NCBI GenBank assembly: GCA_028275265.1
Contig: JAPWUZ010000074.1
Coordinates: 1 to 9,981 of the forward strand
Direction of reading: 5' to 3'
DNA: 9,981 nucleotides
From: Armatimonadota bacterium
GTDB lineage: Bacteria; Armatimonadota; HRBIN16
Shown here: in pieces, positions 1 through 6,216 of the stretch
Position numbering within the stretch: position 1 is the stretch's first letter
Layout: every line of letters starts with the position of its first letter
The notes under the pieces: generated by a model
What the model was told of the DNA's origin: nothing
Seen by the model: only the letters and a program-made list of their open reading frames with translations
The model's database searches: none
Program-made: the position numbers and the translations under genes

Positions 1-6
1 TTCCGC

Positions 7-27
7 CGAGCAGGAAGCCCCTGCTCG
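7..27 (+). other. GC-rich hairpin upstream of the binding-protein gene
   Basis: The 8-base arms CGAGCAGG (7-14) and CCTGCTCG (20-27) are perfectly complementary around a 5-base loop. No T-run follows, so it is not a standard intrinsic terminator for an upstream gene. Stable hairpins just before a binding-protein gene are known in ABC operons, where they protect or process the mRNA; that role here is inference. All three plus-strand frames are open here, so it could also lie in the 3' end of a gene beginning outside the window. Confidence 0.45.
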
Positions 28-39
28 ATGCGCAAAATG

Positions 40-54
40 TAAAGTGCAACTTTA
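40..54 (+). promoter_or_regulatory. Short inverted repeat, possible operator
   Basis: TAAAGT and ACTTTA are perfect 6-base inverted arms around GCA, ending 25 bp before the chosen ATG at 80. The position and odd-centred symmetry would suit a repressor site controlling the sugar-binding-protein gene, but no regulator gene is in the window and there is only one copy. It could equally be chance or a weak AT-rich hairpin. Confidence 0.25.
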
Positions 55-65
55 TGCAGGGGAGA

Positions 66-71
66 GGGAGG
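66..71 (+). promoter_or_regulatory. Ribosome binding site deciding the start at 80
   Basis: GGGAGG lies 8 bp before the ATG at 80. This supports that ATG over the in-frame GTG at 44, which would add 12 polar residues in front of the lipoprotein signal peptide. Confidence 0.7.
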
Positions 72-79
72 CGTGTGAC

Positions 80-1129
80 ATGCGCTGGTACATGCTCGGA
101 CTCATTCTGGCTGTGGTACTGGTGGGGTGTTCTCGCAAAGAGAGCACGACGCCCACTTCGCCCACACAAACCGGCACAGCCCAGCGGACTTTTCGGTTCG
201 CTATTATCCCCAAGCAACTGGATAACCCCGTGTTCAACTATGCGAAAATGGGCGCACTGGGTGCTGCTGCCAAACTGGGTAACGTGGAAATCTACTGGAA
301 CGCCCCGGAAACGAATGACGAAGCCAAGCAGGCACAAATCTTCGAAACCTACGTGCGCCAGAAGGTGGATGGCATCGCCGTTTCCTGCGTGAACGCCGAG
401 ATTATGCGCCGCGTCATCGACAGGGCAGTGGAACAGGGTATTCCGGTGGTCACGTGGGATAGCGATTCGCCGAAGAGCAAACGGCAGGCGTTCTTCGGCA
501 TGGATGACTATGAGGCCGGAAAAACCATTGGCGAGGAGCTGGCGAAACTCATCGACGGCAAAGGCAAGGTGGCTATCCTGTCGGGCGTACAGGGGGCGCA
601 GAACCTGACCACGCGTATTCAGGGTGTGCAGGACGCACTGAAGGCACACCCCGACATCCGCATCGTGACCACCGTCTACTGTAACGACGACGCCACCCGC
701 GCCGAGTCGCTCATCAACAGCGTGATGCAGCAACATCCCGACCTTGCCGGCTGGGCGATGGTCGGCGGATGGCCGTTGTTCACCAAAACGGGACTGAACG
801 GCATCAAGCCGGGCGTGACCAAAGTGGTGGCGGTAGACCCACTGGAAGGCAACCCGTGGTCGTGGATTGAGAAGGGCTATGTGCAGGTGTGTATCGGGCA
901 AAAGGTGTTCGACTGGGGCGCGAAGAGCGTGGAGATGTTATATAACCTCGCGCAGGGGAAAGGCATCCCGCAGGCGGATGAGAAAGGTTTCGTGAATTCG
1001 GGATTGGACATCGTGGTACTGGACAGAACAAAGTTCAAAGACCCCTCGCGCTACATCTCGCTGGAGGACTACAAGAAGATGTTCGAACAGCGCAAACAGG
1101 AAGCGCAGGGCATCGAGGCAAAGCAGTGA
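80..1129 (+). CDS. Sugar ABC transporter substrate-binding lipoprotein (Peripla_BP_4 type)
   Basis: This 349-residue protein is a lipid-anchored solute receptor that would capture a sugar or polyol outside the cytoplasmic membrane and hand it to an ABC permease. Residues 1-16 form a short hydrophobic signal peptide ending in a lipobox, LVGC, with C17 the lipidated cysteine; a Ser/Thr/Pro-rich linker follows to about residue 36. The rest reads as a periplasmic-binding type I fold of the RbsB-like class: a first strand FRFAIIP, then DNPVF near 48, VTWDSD at 124-129, TTRIQG at 177-182 and VVAVD ending at D253, the usual places for ligand contacts. Length is normal. The ATG at 80 is chosen for its ribosome binding site and because it starts the signal peptide directly. 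The matching permease and ATPase are absent from the window and may lie upstream. The ligand cannot be named; the isomerase 28 bp downstream suggests a sugar or inositol-like compound. Confidence 0.9.
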   Translation: MRWYMLGLILAVVLVGCSRKESTTPTSPTQTGTAQRTFRFAIIPKQLDNPVFNYAKMGALGAAAKLGNVEIYWNAPETNDEAKQAQIFETYVRQKVDGIAVSCVNAEIMRRVIDRAVEQGIPVVTWDSDSPKSKRQAFFGMDDYEAGKTIGEELAKLIDGKGKVAILSGVQGAQNLTTRIQGVQDALKAHPDIRIVTTVYCNDDATRAESLINSVMQQHPDLAGWAMVGGWPLFTKTGLNGIKPGVTKVVAVDPLEGNPWSWIEKGYVQVCIGQKVFDWGAKSVEMLYNLAQGKGIPQADEKGFVNSGLDIVVLDRTKFKDPSRYISLEDYKKMFEQRKQEAQGIEAKQ

Positions 1130-1142
1130 CTCATCCATTCTC

Positions 1143-1151
1143 AGAAGGAGG
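1143..1151 (+). promoter_or_regulatory. Strong ribosome binding site for the GTG start at 1158
   Basis: AGAAGGAGG sits 6 bp before the GTG. It is close to the ideal Shine-Dalgarno sequence and fixes a non-ATG start that could otherwise be doubted. Confidence 0.85.
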
Positions 1152-1157
1152 AACACA

Positions 1158-1967
1158 GTGGCGAAAATCGGCGTGATTCACTATAACTGGCCCGGCTTTT
1201 CGTTCGAAGAGTTTCTGCGATTCGCGGCGGAGACGGGCTATCAGTATGTGGAGCTGCAAATCAACGACGTGTGGACCCCCGACGTCGATAATCCGGAAGC
1301 CAACGCCGAGCGCGTGCGCAAATTGGTCGAGTCGTACGGACTGAAGGTATCTGCGCTGGCGGCGGGCAACGACTTTCTGCAGACCGACGAGGAAGCCATC
1401 CGCTATCAGGTTGACCGTATGAAGCGCATCTGCGGGCTCACGCGCATCCTGAGCGAGGAGGCGGTGGTGCGCAGTGAAGGCGGCGCGCCCAAAGAGAGCG
1501 TTCCCCGCCAGAAATGGCTGGACGCGCTGACCGAATGCTTCCAGCGATGTCTCGACTTCGTGGATAAGATGGGCGTCGCGCTGGCGATTGACAATCACGG
1601 CTACATCACCAACGACTACACCATCCTGTACATGCTGTTGCAGCGCGTCAACCACCCGCTCATCGGCACCAATCTGGACACGATGAACTACCGCTGGTAC
1701 GGACACGACCTGCAGGTGTGCAAGCGCATCTACGAGCTGATGGCTCCGTATGTGAAGCACACGCACTTCAAGGACGGCTTCGGCAGTCTCGGGGAGTATC
1801 GCGGCGCGGCGCTGGGCGATGGCGAGATAGACCTTCTGTACGCTCTGAACTGCCTGAAACAGGCCGGTTACAGCGGCGTCTACTGTGCAGAGTATGAAGG
1901 TCCTGAGGCGGCAGGCGGGGTCGGTTACGCGAAGTGTTATCGCTGGCTGAAGGAGCACACAGGTTAA
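1158..1967 (+). CDS. Sugar phosphate isomerase/epimerase, TIM barrel (AP endonuclease 2-like family)
   Basis: This 269-residue protein belongs to the xylose-isomerase-like TIM-barrel family, cytoplasmic metal-dependent enzymes that isomerise, epimerise or dehydrate sugars and inositols. Visible family landmarks are the N-terminal strand KIGVIHYNWPG, YVELQ at 30-34, LAIDNHG at 142-148, IGTNLDTMNYRWYG around D174, KHTHFKDG at 200-207, GDGEIDL at 220-226 and YCAEYEGPE at 242-250. Probable metal ligands are D145, D174, H201 or H203, and E245 or E247. The first is usually Glu in this family, so D145 is a mild oddity. It starts with GTG at 1158, supported by AGAAGGAGG at 1143-1151, a strong ribosome binding site 6 bp upstream. 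It follows the sugar-binding lipoprotein by 28 bp, so it probably acts on the imported compound or its derivative. The substrate cannot be told from sequence. Confidence 0.88.
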   Translation: MAKIGVIHYNWPGFSFEEFLRFAAETGYQYVELQINDVWTPDVDNPEANAERVRKLVESYGLKVSALAAGNDFLQTDEEAIRYQVDRMKRICGLTRILSEEAVVRSEGGAPKESVPRQKWLDALTECFQRCLDFVDKMGVALAIDNHGYITNDYTILYMLLQRVNHPLIGTNLDTMNYRWYGHDLQVCKRIYELMAPYVKHTHFKDGFGSLGEYRGAALGDGEIDLLYALNCLKQAGYSGVYCAEYEGPEAAGGVGYAKCYRWLKEHTG

Positions 1968-2022
1968 ACGGAACCACATCGCCAACGGGAAAAACAATCT
2001 CACGATAGCAGGCACAGCGAGC

Positions 2023-3054
2023 ATGCCACAACCGCCGATCAACAGCATAGACGAGCTAGAAGAGCGCCTCTCTCGCCCCACGCCGGAAGTGGTGCAGCTG
2101 TTTCGCGAGTTGCAGGGCGACCTGCTGGTACTGGGTGTGGCTGGCAAGATGGGTCCGACGCTGGCGCGGATGGCGCGCCGCGCGATGGACGAGGCGGGCA
2201 ATACCGCGAAGGTCATCGGTGTTGCCCGCTTTTCGCAACCGGAGATGCGCGACCGTCTGGAGCAGGCGGGGATACAGACCATCGCCTGTGACCTGCTGGA
2301 CGCGGAGGCGGTGCAACGACTGCCCGATGCTCCCAACGTGGTGTTCATGGCTGGGATGAAGTTCGGTACCACCGGCGCGGAGCCACTGACCTGGGCGATG
2401 AACACCGTCGCGCCTGCTTACGTGGCGAGTCGGTATCGCCAGTCGCGAATCGTGGTGTTTTCCACCGGTAATGTGTACCCACTGGTGCCGGTGACGGGTG
2501 GCGGCGCGACCGAAGAGACTCCTCCTGAACCCATCGGCGAGTATGCGCAATCTGCCTTAGGCAGAGAGCGGGTGTTCCAGTACTTTTCTGGACGCTACGG
2601 CACCCCAGCGGTCATCTACCGCCTGAACTACGCGGTGGAGCTGCGTTACGGTATCATTCTGGACGTGGCGCAGAGGGTATGGGCGGGCGAGCCTGTTTCG
2701 CTGGCGATGGGCTGTGTGAACGTGATATGGCAGGGCGACGCCTGTGCTTGGGCGTTGCGGTGTTTACCGCTGGCGCAGTCGCCGCCGCTGGTGCTGAACG
2801 CTACCGGTCCCGAAACGCTCTCCATCCGTTATCTGGCAGGGCGTCTGGGGGATTTGATGGGCAAGCAGCCGCGCTTCGAAGGAGCAGAGGCAGATACCGC
2901 CCTTCTCAGCAACGCGAGTAAGGCACATCGCTTGTTCGGCTACCCAACGGTGACGGTGGATACTGTCATCCAGTGGGTGGCGCACTGGGTCATGCAGGGA
3001 CTTCCTACCCTGAACAAGCCCACGCACTACGAGGTGAGGGACGGACGATTCTAA
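2023..3054 (+). CDS. NAD(P)-dependent epimerase/dehydratase-like protein, atypical extended SDR
   Basis: This 343-residue protein has an extended short-chain dehydrogenase fold. After about 33 extra N-terminal residues comes a dinucleotide-binding strand-turn, LLVLGVAGKMGPTLA, with the glycine motif G38xxG41xxG44. ACDLLD at 88-93 corresponds to the usual Asp that follows the third strand, VVFMAGMKFG at 106-115 to the NNAG-like region, and VVFSTGNVYP at 144-153 to the strand carrying the catalytic Ser/Thr. The tyrosine motif reads GEYAQSALGRER: Y174 is present, but the lysine expected four residues later is A178. It may therefore bind a cofactor with altered or no classical SDR chemistry. The C-terminal half (about 200-343) resembles the substrate-binding part of epimerases. 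Only a weak ribosome binding site precedes the ATG, so the start is less certain. It lies 55 bp after the isomerase and may act on the same substrate. Confidence 0.82.
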   Translation: MPQPPINSIDELEERLSRPTPEVVQLFRELQGDLLVLGVAGKMGPTLARMARRAMDEAGNTAKVIGVARFSQPEMRDRLEQAGIQTIACDLLDAEAVQRLPDAPNVVFMAGMKFGTTGAEPLTWAMNTVAPAYVASRYRQSRIVVFSTGNVYPLVPVTGGGATEETPPEPIGEYAQSALGRERVFQYFSGRYGTPAVIYRLNYAVELRYGIILDVAQRVWAGEPVSLAMGCVNVIWQGDACAWALRCLPLAQSPPLVLNATGPETLSIRYLAGRLGDLMGKQPRFEGAEADTALLSNASKAHRLFGYPTVTVDTVIQWVAHWVMQGLPTLNKPTHYEVRDGRF

Positions 3055-3056
3055 GC

Positions 3057-3062
3057 GGGAGG
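3057..3062 (+). promoter_or_regulatory. Ribosome binding site for the glycosyltransferase
   Basis: GGGAGG begins 3 bp after the SDR stop codon and ends 13 bp before the ATG at 3076. The spacing is longer than ideal, but no better candidate is seen, and the close link to the preceding gene suggests co-transcription. Confidence 0.5.
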
Positions 3063-3075
3063 TTCAACGAAAAGA

Positions 3076-4305
3076 ATGCGCATTATCATGCTCTCGTGGG
3101 AATATCCTCCGAAGATAGTCGGAGGCATTGCGCGGCATGTGTACGAGCTGGGGCACGCGCTGGCGGAAGAAGACATAGAGGTGCACGTCATCACCGCGGA
3201 GTTCCCCGGCGCGCCTGCCTACGAACGGCAGCACGACCAGCTACATGTCTACCGCGTGCCGGTCATTGAACACGCCAACGACTTTGTGCACTGGGTTCAG
3301 TTGCTCAACCGATCCATGCAGGCGAAAGCGGAGGAGCTGTTGAACGGCTGGCTACAGGGGGGTAAGCCCTTCAAGTCGCGCCCCTTCGCCGACGGCGTGA
3401 TTTTGCACGCGCACGACTGGCTGGCGCATTACAGCGGCGCTTACCTGAAGCACGCCTATCGCCTGCCGCTCATCGCTACCATCCACGCTACCGAGTACGG
3501 AAGGAATAACGGACTTCATAACGACCTGCAGCGCTATATCGCCAGCGTGGAGTGGCAGCTCAGCTACGAGGCATGGCGCGTGATATGCTGTTCCTGGTAT
3601 ATGAAAGGCGAGGTGGAGTTCGCCCTGCAAACACCATCGGATAAGATTGTGGTGATACCGAACGGCGTGGACGCCACCAAGTTTGAGTTCAAGTTTGATG
3701 AAGCCGAAAGACAAGCCTTCCGCAACAACTACGCTGCTCCCGATGAGAAGATTCTCTTCTTTGTGGGCAGGATGGTGCGTGAGAAAGGAGCACATATCCT
3801 GCTGGAAGCGTTGCCCAAAGTGCGCGTGGTGTACCCGAAAGTAAAGCTGCTGATTGTAGGCGGGGGCTATCGTGACCACCTAGTGCAGCTGGCAAACTGG
3901 CTGGGTATCGCCCCGCACGTGTATTTCACAGGCTTTGTGCCCGACGATGTGCTGCTGCGCATCTACCGCATCGCCGACGTAGCGGTATTCCCCAGCCTGT
4001 ACGAGCCGTTTGGCATCGTGGCTTTAGAAGCGATGGCGGCGCGTATTCCTGTTGTGGTCTCCGACGCAGGCGGATTGAAAGAGGTGGTCGAACACAACGT
4101 GACGGGCGTCGTCACCTGGCTGAACAACTCGGATAGCCTCGCGTGGGGCATCCTGGAAGTGCTGCAAAACCCCGACCGCGCGCAGGAGATGGTGAAAGAG
4201 GCATATCGACGGGTGAAGACCATTTACAACTGGAAGCGCATCGCCAGGCAGACCATCGAGCAGTACCGACAGGTGTGGAGCGAGTACCGAAAGAGCGACT
4301 GGTAG
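3076..4305 (+). CDS. Glycosyltransferase family 4, glycogen/starch-synthase-like
   Basis: This 409-residue protein is a retaining GT-B glycosyltransferase that would transfer a sugar from a nucleotide donor to a glycan or other acceptor in the cytoplasm. Its N-terminal domain opens with MRIIMLSWEYPPKIVGGIAR (1-20), the glycine-rich acceptor-side loop also seen in glycogen synthases, and contains HAHDWLAH at 111-118. The C-terminal donor domain has VVIPNGVD at 192-199, FFVGRMVREKGAHILLEAL at 228-246 and the EX7E motif, E310-PFGIVAL-E318, followed by PVVVSDAGGLKEVVE, typical of GT4 enzymes. No signal peptide or membrane segment is seen, and the length is normal. The opening motif allows a role in alpha-glucan synthesis, but cell-surface or lipid glycosylation is equally possible. 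It follows the SDR by 21 bp, so an operon is likely although a shared function is unproven. Confidence 0.9.
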   Translation: MRIIMLSWEYPPKIVGGIARHVYELGHALAEEDIEVHVITAEFPGAPAYERQHDQLHVYRVPVIEHANDFVHWVQLLNRSMQAKAEELLNGWLQGGKPFKSRPFADGVILHAHDWLAHYSGAYLKHAYRLPLIATIHATEYGRNNGLHNDLQRYIASVEWQLSYEAWRVICCSWYMKGEVEFALQTPSDKIVVIPNGVDATKFEFKFDEAERQAFRNNYAAPDEKILFFVGRMVREKGAHILLEALPKVRVVYPKVKLLIVGGGYRDHLVQLANWLGIAPHVYFTGFVPDDVLLRIYRIADVAVFPSLYEPFGIVALEAMAARIPVVVSDAGGLKEVVEHNVTGVVTWLNNSDSLAWGILEVLQNPDRAQEMVKEAYRRVKTIYNWKRIARQTIEQYRQVWSEYRKSDW

Positions 4306-4315
4306 TCCGAATCCC

Positions 4316-4346
4316 TTGATTTTACCTCCCTGTCGTCAAGTATACT
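4316..4346 (+). promoter_or_regulatory. Putative sigma-70-type promoter with -10 box next to the start codon
   Basis: TATACT at 4341-4346 matches five of six bases of the -10 consensus, and TTGATT at 4316-4321 is an acceptable -35 box with a long 19-bp spacer. The -10 box ends 6 bp before the ATG at 4353, so transcription would start at or next to the A of that ATG. No Shine-Dalgarno sequence is visible before the ATG. Together these suggest a leaderless mRNA for the ABC permease. This is inference from sequence only. Confidence 0.5.
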
Positions 4347-4352
4347 TCAGAC

Positions 4353-5531
4353 ATGCAGACGGCAGAGAAGAGGGAAGCTATTCCGGCTGTTTCGGCAGCG
4401 AGCAATCCGCTTTCCGCGTGGCTCTTTTTTCGACGCAACCTGTCGCGCACCGCGCCGGTAGCACTGGTTATCGTGCTGTCGGTGGTGCTGATAGGCACGG
4501 TAGTCACCATTATCCGCAGTATCGACCTCACCGTGCTCACTGTGTACGGCTATAACCGCTATTTTCTGGTGGCAGTGCCGCGCAACGGCAACCAGGTAGA
4601 CCCCCTGGCAGAACAGACCATCCGCGCCGAGCCGCTTGCCCGACAGATTTACCGCATCAGCGTGTGCTTCACCAACATCCACACCATCTTCGACAAGTTT
4701 CCGTTCGTGCTGTTCGGCTTGACGCAGGAGGAGATGCCGAAGGTGTTGCGCCTGACGCGCATGAGGCTGGTGGAAGGTAGATTGCCGCGCGAAGGCGAGG
4801 CAGCATGTGCGTTGTCGGTAGGCATTGCGCGGAACCGCAACCTGAAAATCGGTGATGTGGTGCTCGCGCCCAATATAGAAGATAGCTTCTCCCCCGTGCC
4901 GGTGAAGCTGGTAGGGTTGCTGGACGGCGAGAACTGGTTCGCCGTTATCTCCAAAGAGTTCGTGCAAAAGCACTATTTCCCCCCTTTGGAAGAGATTGTG
5001 GTCGCCGCGCCGACTCCCGAACAGCAGCCCGAACTGGACAGGCGTCTGGACAAGGTTCTGGACAAGCGGCAGGTGCGCCTGTTCACCTACGGGCAGCTGG
5101 TGCGGGAACTACGCTCGTCGCTGAGAAACTTGTATCTGATTATGAACATCGTCATTACGATTGTGGTGCTGGTGATTGCCATCATGATAGGCATGCTTTC
5201 GAACATCTTCTTCATGCAGAGGTTACCGGAGTTCGCCCTGCTCGCCGCGATGGGTTACACGCGGGGGATGTTGCTGTGGCGGGTGGTGCGGGAAACCGCA
5301 CTGCTGGTCGCGCTGGGCTGGACGATAGGCGTTCTGCTAAGCATGGGTATCCTGTGGGCTCTGTACTGGTGGGTATTCGAGCCGCGCGGGATGCTGCTGC
5401 AGCCGATGGACTGGCAGGCATATCGGTACACCATCCCCGTGCCGATTGCGGTGCTGGCGTTTGCGGCGATGTCGGTGGGCCCGCGCCTGCTGACGATGGA
5501 CCCTGTGCTGGTGATCGAGCGGAAGGTGTAG
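4353..5531 (+). CDS. ABC transporter permease, FtsX/MacB family
   Basis: This 392-residue membrane protein has the four-helix layout of FtsX/MacB/LolC-type permeases. A cytoplasmic N-terminus (1-33) precedes TM1 at about 35-55, then a large soluble extracytoplasmic domain (about 56-258, the MacB periplasmic-core position), then TM2 at about 261-283, TM3 at about 313-341 and TM4 at about 360-377. The coupling segment after TM2, RLPEFALLAAMGYTR (290-304), is a hallmark of the family, as is the short cytoplasmic end RLLTMDPVLVIER. Such permeases export lipids, peptides or drugs, or transmit mechanical force, rather than importing sugars. The partner ATPase starts 4 bp downstream. No membrane-fusion protein is adjacent, so the substrate is unknown. 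The ATG at 4353 lacks a ribosome binding site and follows a likely promoter. Confidence 0.88.
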   Translation: MQTAEKREAIPAVSAASNPLSAWLFFRRNLSRTAPVALVIVLSVVLIGTVVTIIRSIDLTVLTVYGYNRYFLVAVPRNGNQVDPLAEQTIRAEPLARQIYRISVCFTNIHTIFDKFPFVLFGLTQEEMPKVLRLTRMRLVEGRLPREGEAACALSVGIARNRNLKIGDVVLAPNIEDSFSPVPVKLVGLLDGENWFAVISKEFVQKHYFPPLEEIVVAAPTPEQQPELDRRLDKVLDKRQVRLFTYGQLVRELRSSLRNLYLIMNIVITIVVLVIAIMIGMLSNIFFMQRLPEFALLAAMGYTRGMLLWRVVRETALLVALGWTIGVLLSMGILWALYWWVFEPRGMLLQPMDWQAYRYTIPVPIAVLAFAAMSVGPRLLTMDPVLVIERKV

Positions 5532-5535
5532 GCAG

Positions 5536-6195
5536 ATGCTCTGGACGGACGAGGTGACTCTGGCATATCGGGAAGCGGAGCGTACGGTGCTGGCGGTGGA
5601 CCGCGTATCGGTGGAGGTGCGGCAGGGTGAGTTCGTGGGCATCATGGGTCCGTCTGGCTCGGGCAAGAGTAGCCTGCTGTACTTGATGAGCGGTCTCAAG
5701 CTGCCTACCAGTGGCGAGGTGCGCTACCGCAATCGGGTGATTCACCTGATGAGCGAGCGCGAGCGGATGCAACTGCGTCGGCGGGAGTTTGGTTTCGTGT
5801 TCCAGCAGCCATACCTGTTGCCATATCTCACCGCACTGGAGAACGTGCTGGTGGGGGTGCCGGGCGACCGCGAGGCGTATGAGCGTGCCCTGCAGCTGTT
5901 CGAACAGCTGGGGCTGTTGCATCTTGCCACCCGCTACCCGCACAAGCTGTCAGGCGGGGAGAGGCAGCGGGTGTGTGTGGTGCGGGCGATGGTGCATCAA
6001 CCGCAGATTATCTTCGCTGACGAACCCACCGCATCGTTAGACCACGTGAACGGACATGCGGTCATTCGCCTGCTGGCGGACTATCGCGAGAAAGGGGCGG
6101 TGGTGGTGGTCACGCACGACCCTGAGATGCTGGCTGACGCCGACCGCATCTACTCGCTGCGCGACGGCAAACTGGTGCAGCCGGTAAGAGCGTAA
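5536..6195 (+). CDS. ABC transporter ATP-binding protein, LolD/MacB family
   Basis: This 219-residue protein is a complete ABC ATPase that energises the permease encoded just before it. Walker A GPSGSGKS is at 38-45, the Q-loop Q90 lies in FVFQQPYLLPYLT, the signature LSGGERQR is at 138-145, Walker B IIFADEP at 158-164 carries D162 and the catalytic E163, the D-loop ASLD ends at 169 and the switch histidine is H194 in VVVTHDPEM. FQQ, the signature and the short length are typical of the LolD/MacB/FtsE subgroup rather than of importer ATPases, so it should not serve the sugar-binding lipoprotein upstream. The ATG at 5536 has GGAAGG at 5521-5526, inside the end of the permease gene, 9 bp upstream. 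The gene ends 21 bp from the convergent AMMECR1 gene. Confidence 0.95.
   Translation: MLWTDEVTLAYREAERTVLAVDRVSVEVRQGEFVGIMGPSGSGKSSLLYLMSGLKLPTSGEVRYRNRVIHLMSERERMQLRRREFGFVFQQPYLLPYLTALENVLVGVPGDREAYERALQLFEQLGLLHLATRYPHKLSGGERQRVCVVRAMVHQPQIIFADEPTASLDHVNGHAVIRLLADYREKGAVVVVTHDPEMLADADRIYSLRDGKLVQPVRA
5893..5910. repeat. 18-bp perfect palindrome inside the ABC ATPase gene
   Basis: CAGCTGTTCGAACAGCTG equals its own reverse complement. It encodes QLFEQL, and the common codons CTG and CAG make such symmetry easier to reach by chance. No second copy was noticed in the window. Its existence is seen directly; any function is unknown. Confidence 0.5.
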
Positions 6196-6216
6196 GAGAG
6201 AGTTTGATTCATGCCG
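6196..6216. other. Convergent intergenic gap without a recognisable terminator
   Basis: Only 21 bp separate the stop codons of the plus-strand ABC ATPase and the minus-strand AMMECR1 gene. I see no hairpin with a T-run in either direction here or in the flanking coding ends. Termination may be Rho-dependent or lie inside the opposing gene, giving overlapping 3' ends. Confidence 0.6.

Noticed and set aside
44..79. GTG at 44 as the start of the binding lipoprotein
   Set aside because: It would place 12 polar residues, including two Cys-flanking charged stretches, before the signal peptide. The ATG at 80 has a well-spaced GGGAGG.
1..79. Zinc-ribbon-like CxxC stretch in the frame running into the lipoprotein gene
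   Set aside because: The frame has no stop before the lipoprotein ATG, so it would have to be a fusion ahead of a lipoprotein signal peptide, which is implausible. The CxxC is probably coincidental.
1131..2405. Long open frame on the minus strand (424 codons) opposite the isomerase and SDR genes
   Set aside because: It is the antisense of two well-supported genes. Its product is rich in Ser, Arg, Ala and Val without any domain, as expected for a shadow of GC-rich codons.
4290..4325. Possible terminator after the glycosyltransferase gene
   Set aside because: Only a 4-bp stem (GACT/AGTC) is visible and the following TTTT is short and distant, too weak for an intrinsic terminator.
5212..5943. 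243-codon minus-strand frame opposite the ABC permease and ATPase
   Set aside because: It is antisense to clear ABC motifs, and its product is low-complexity and rich in His, Gln, Pro and Ala.
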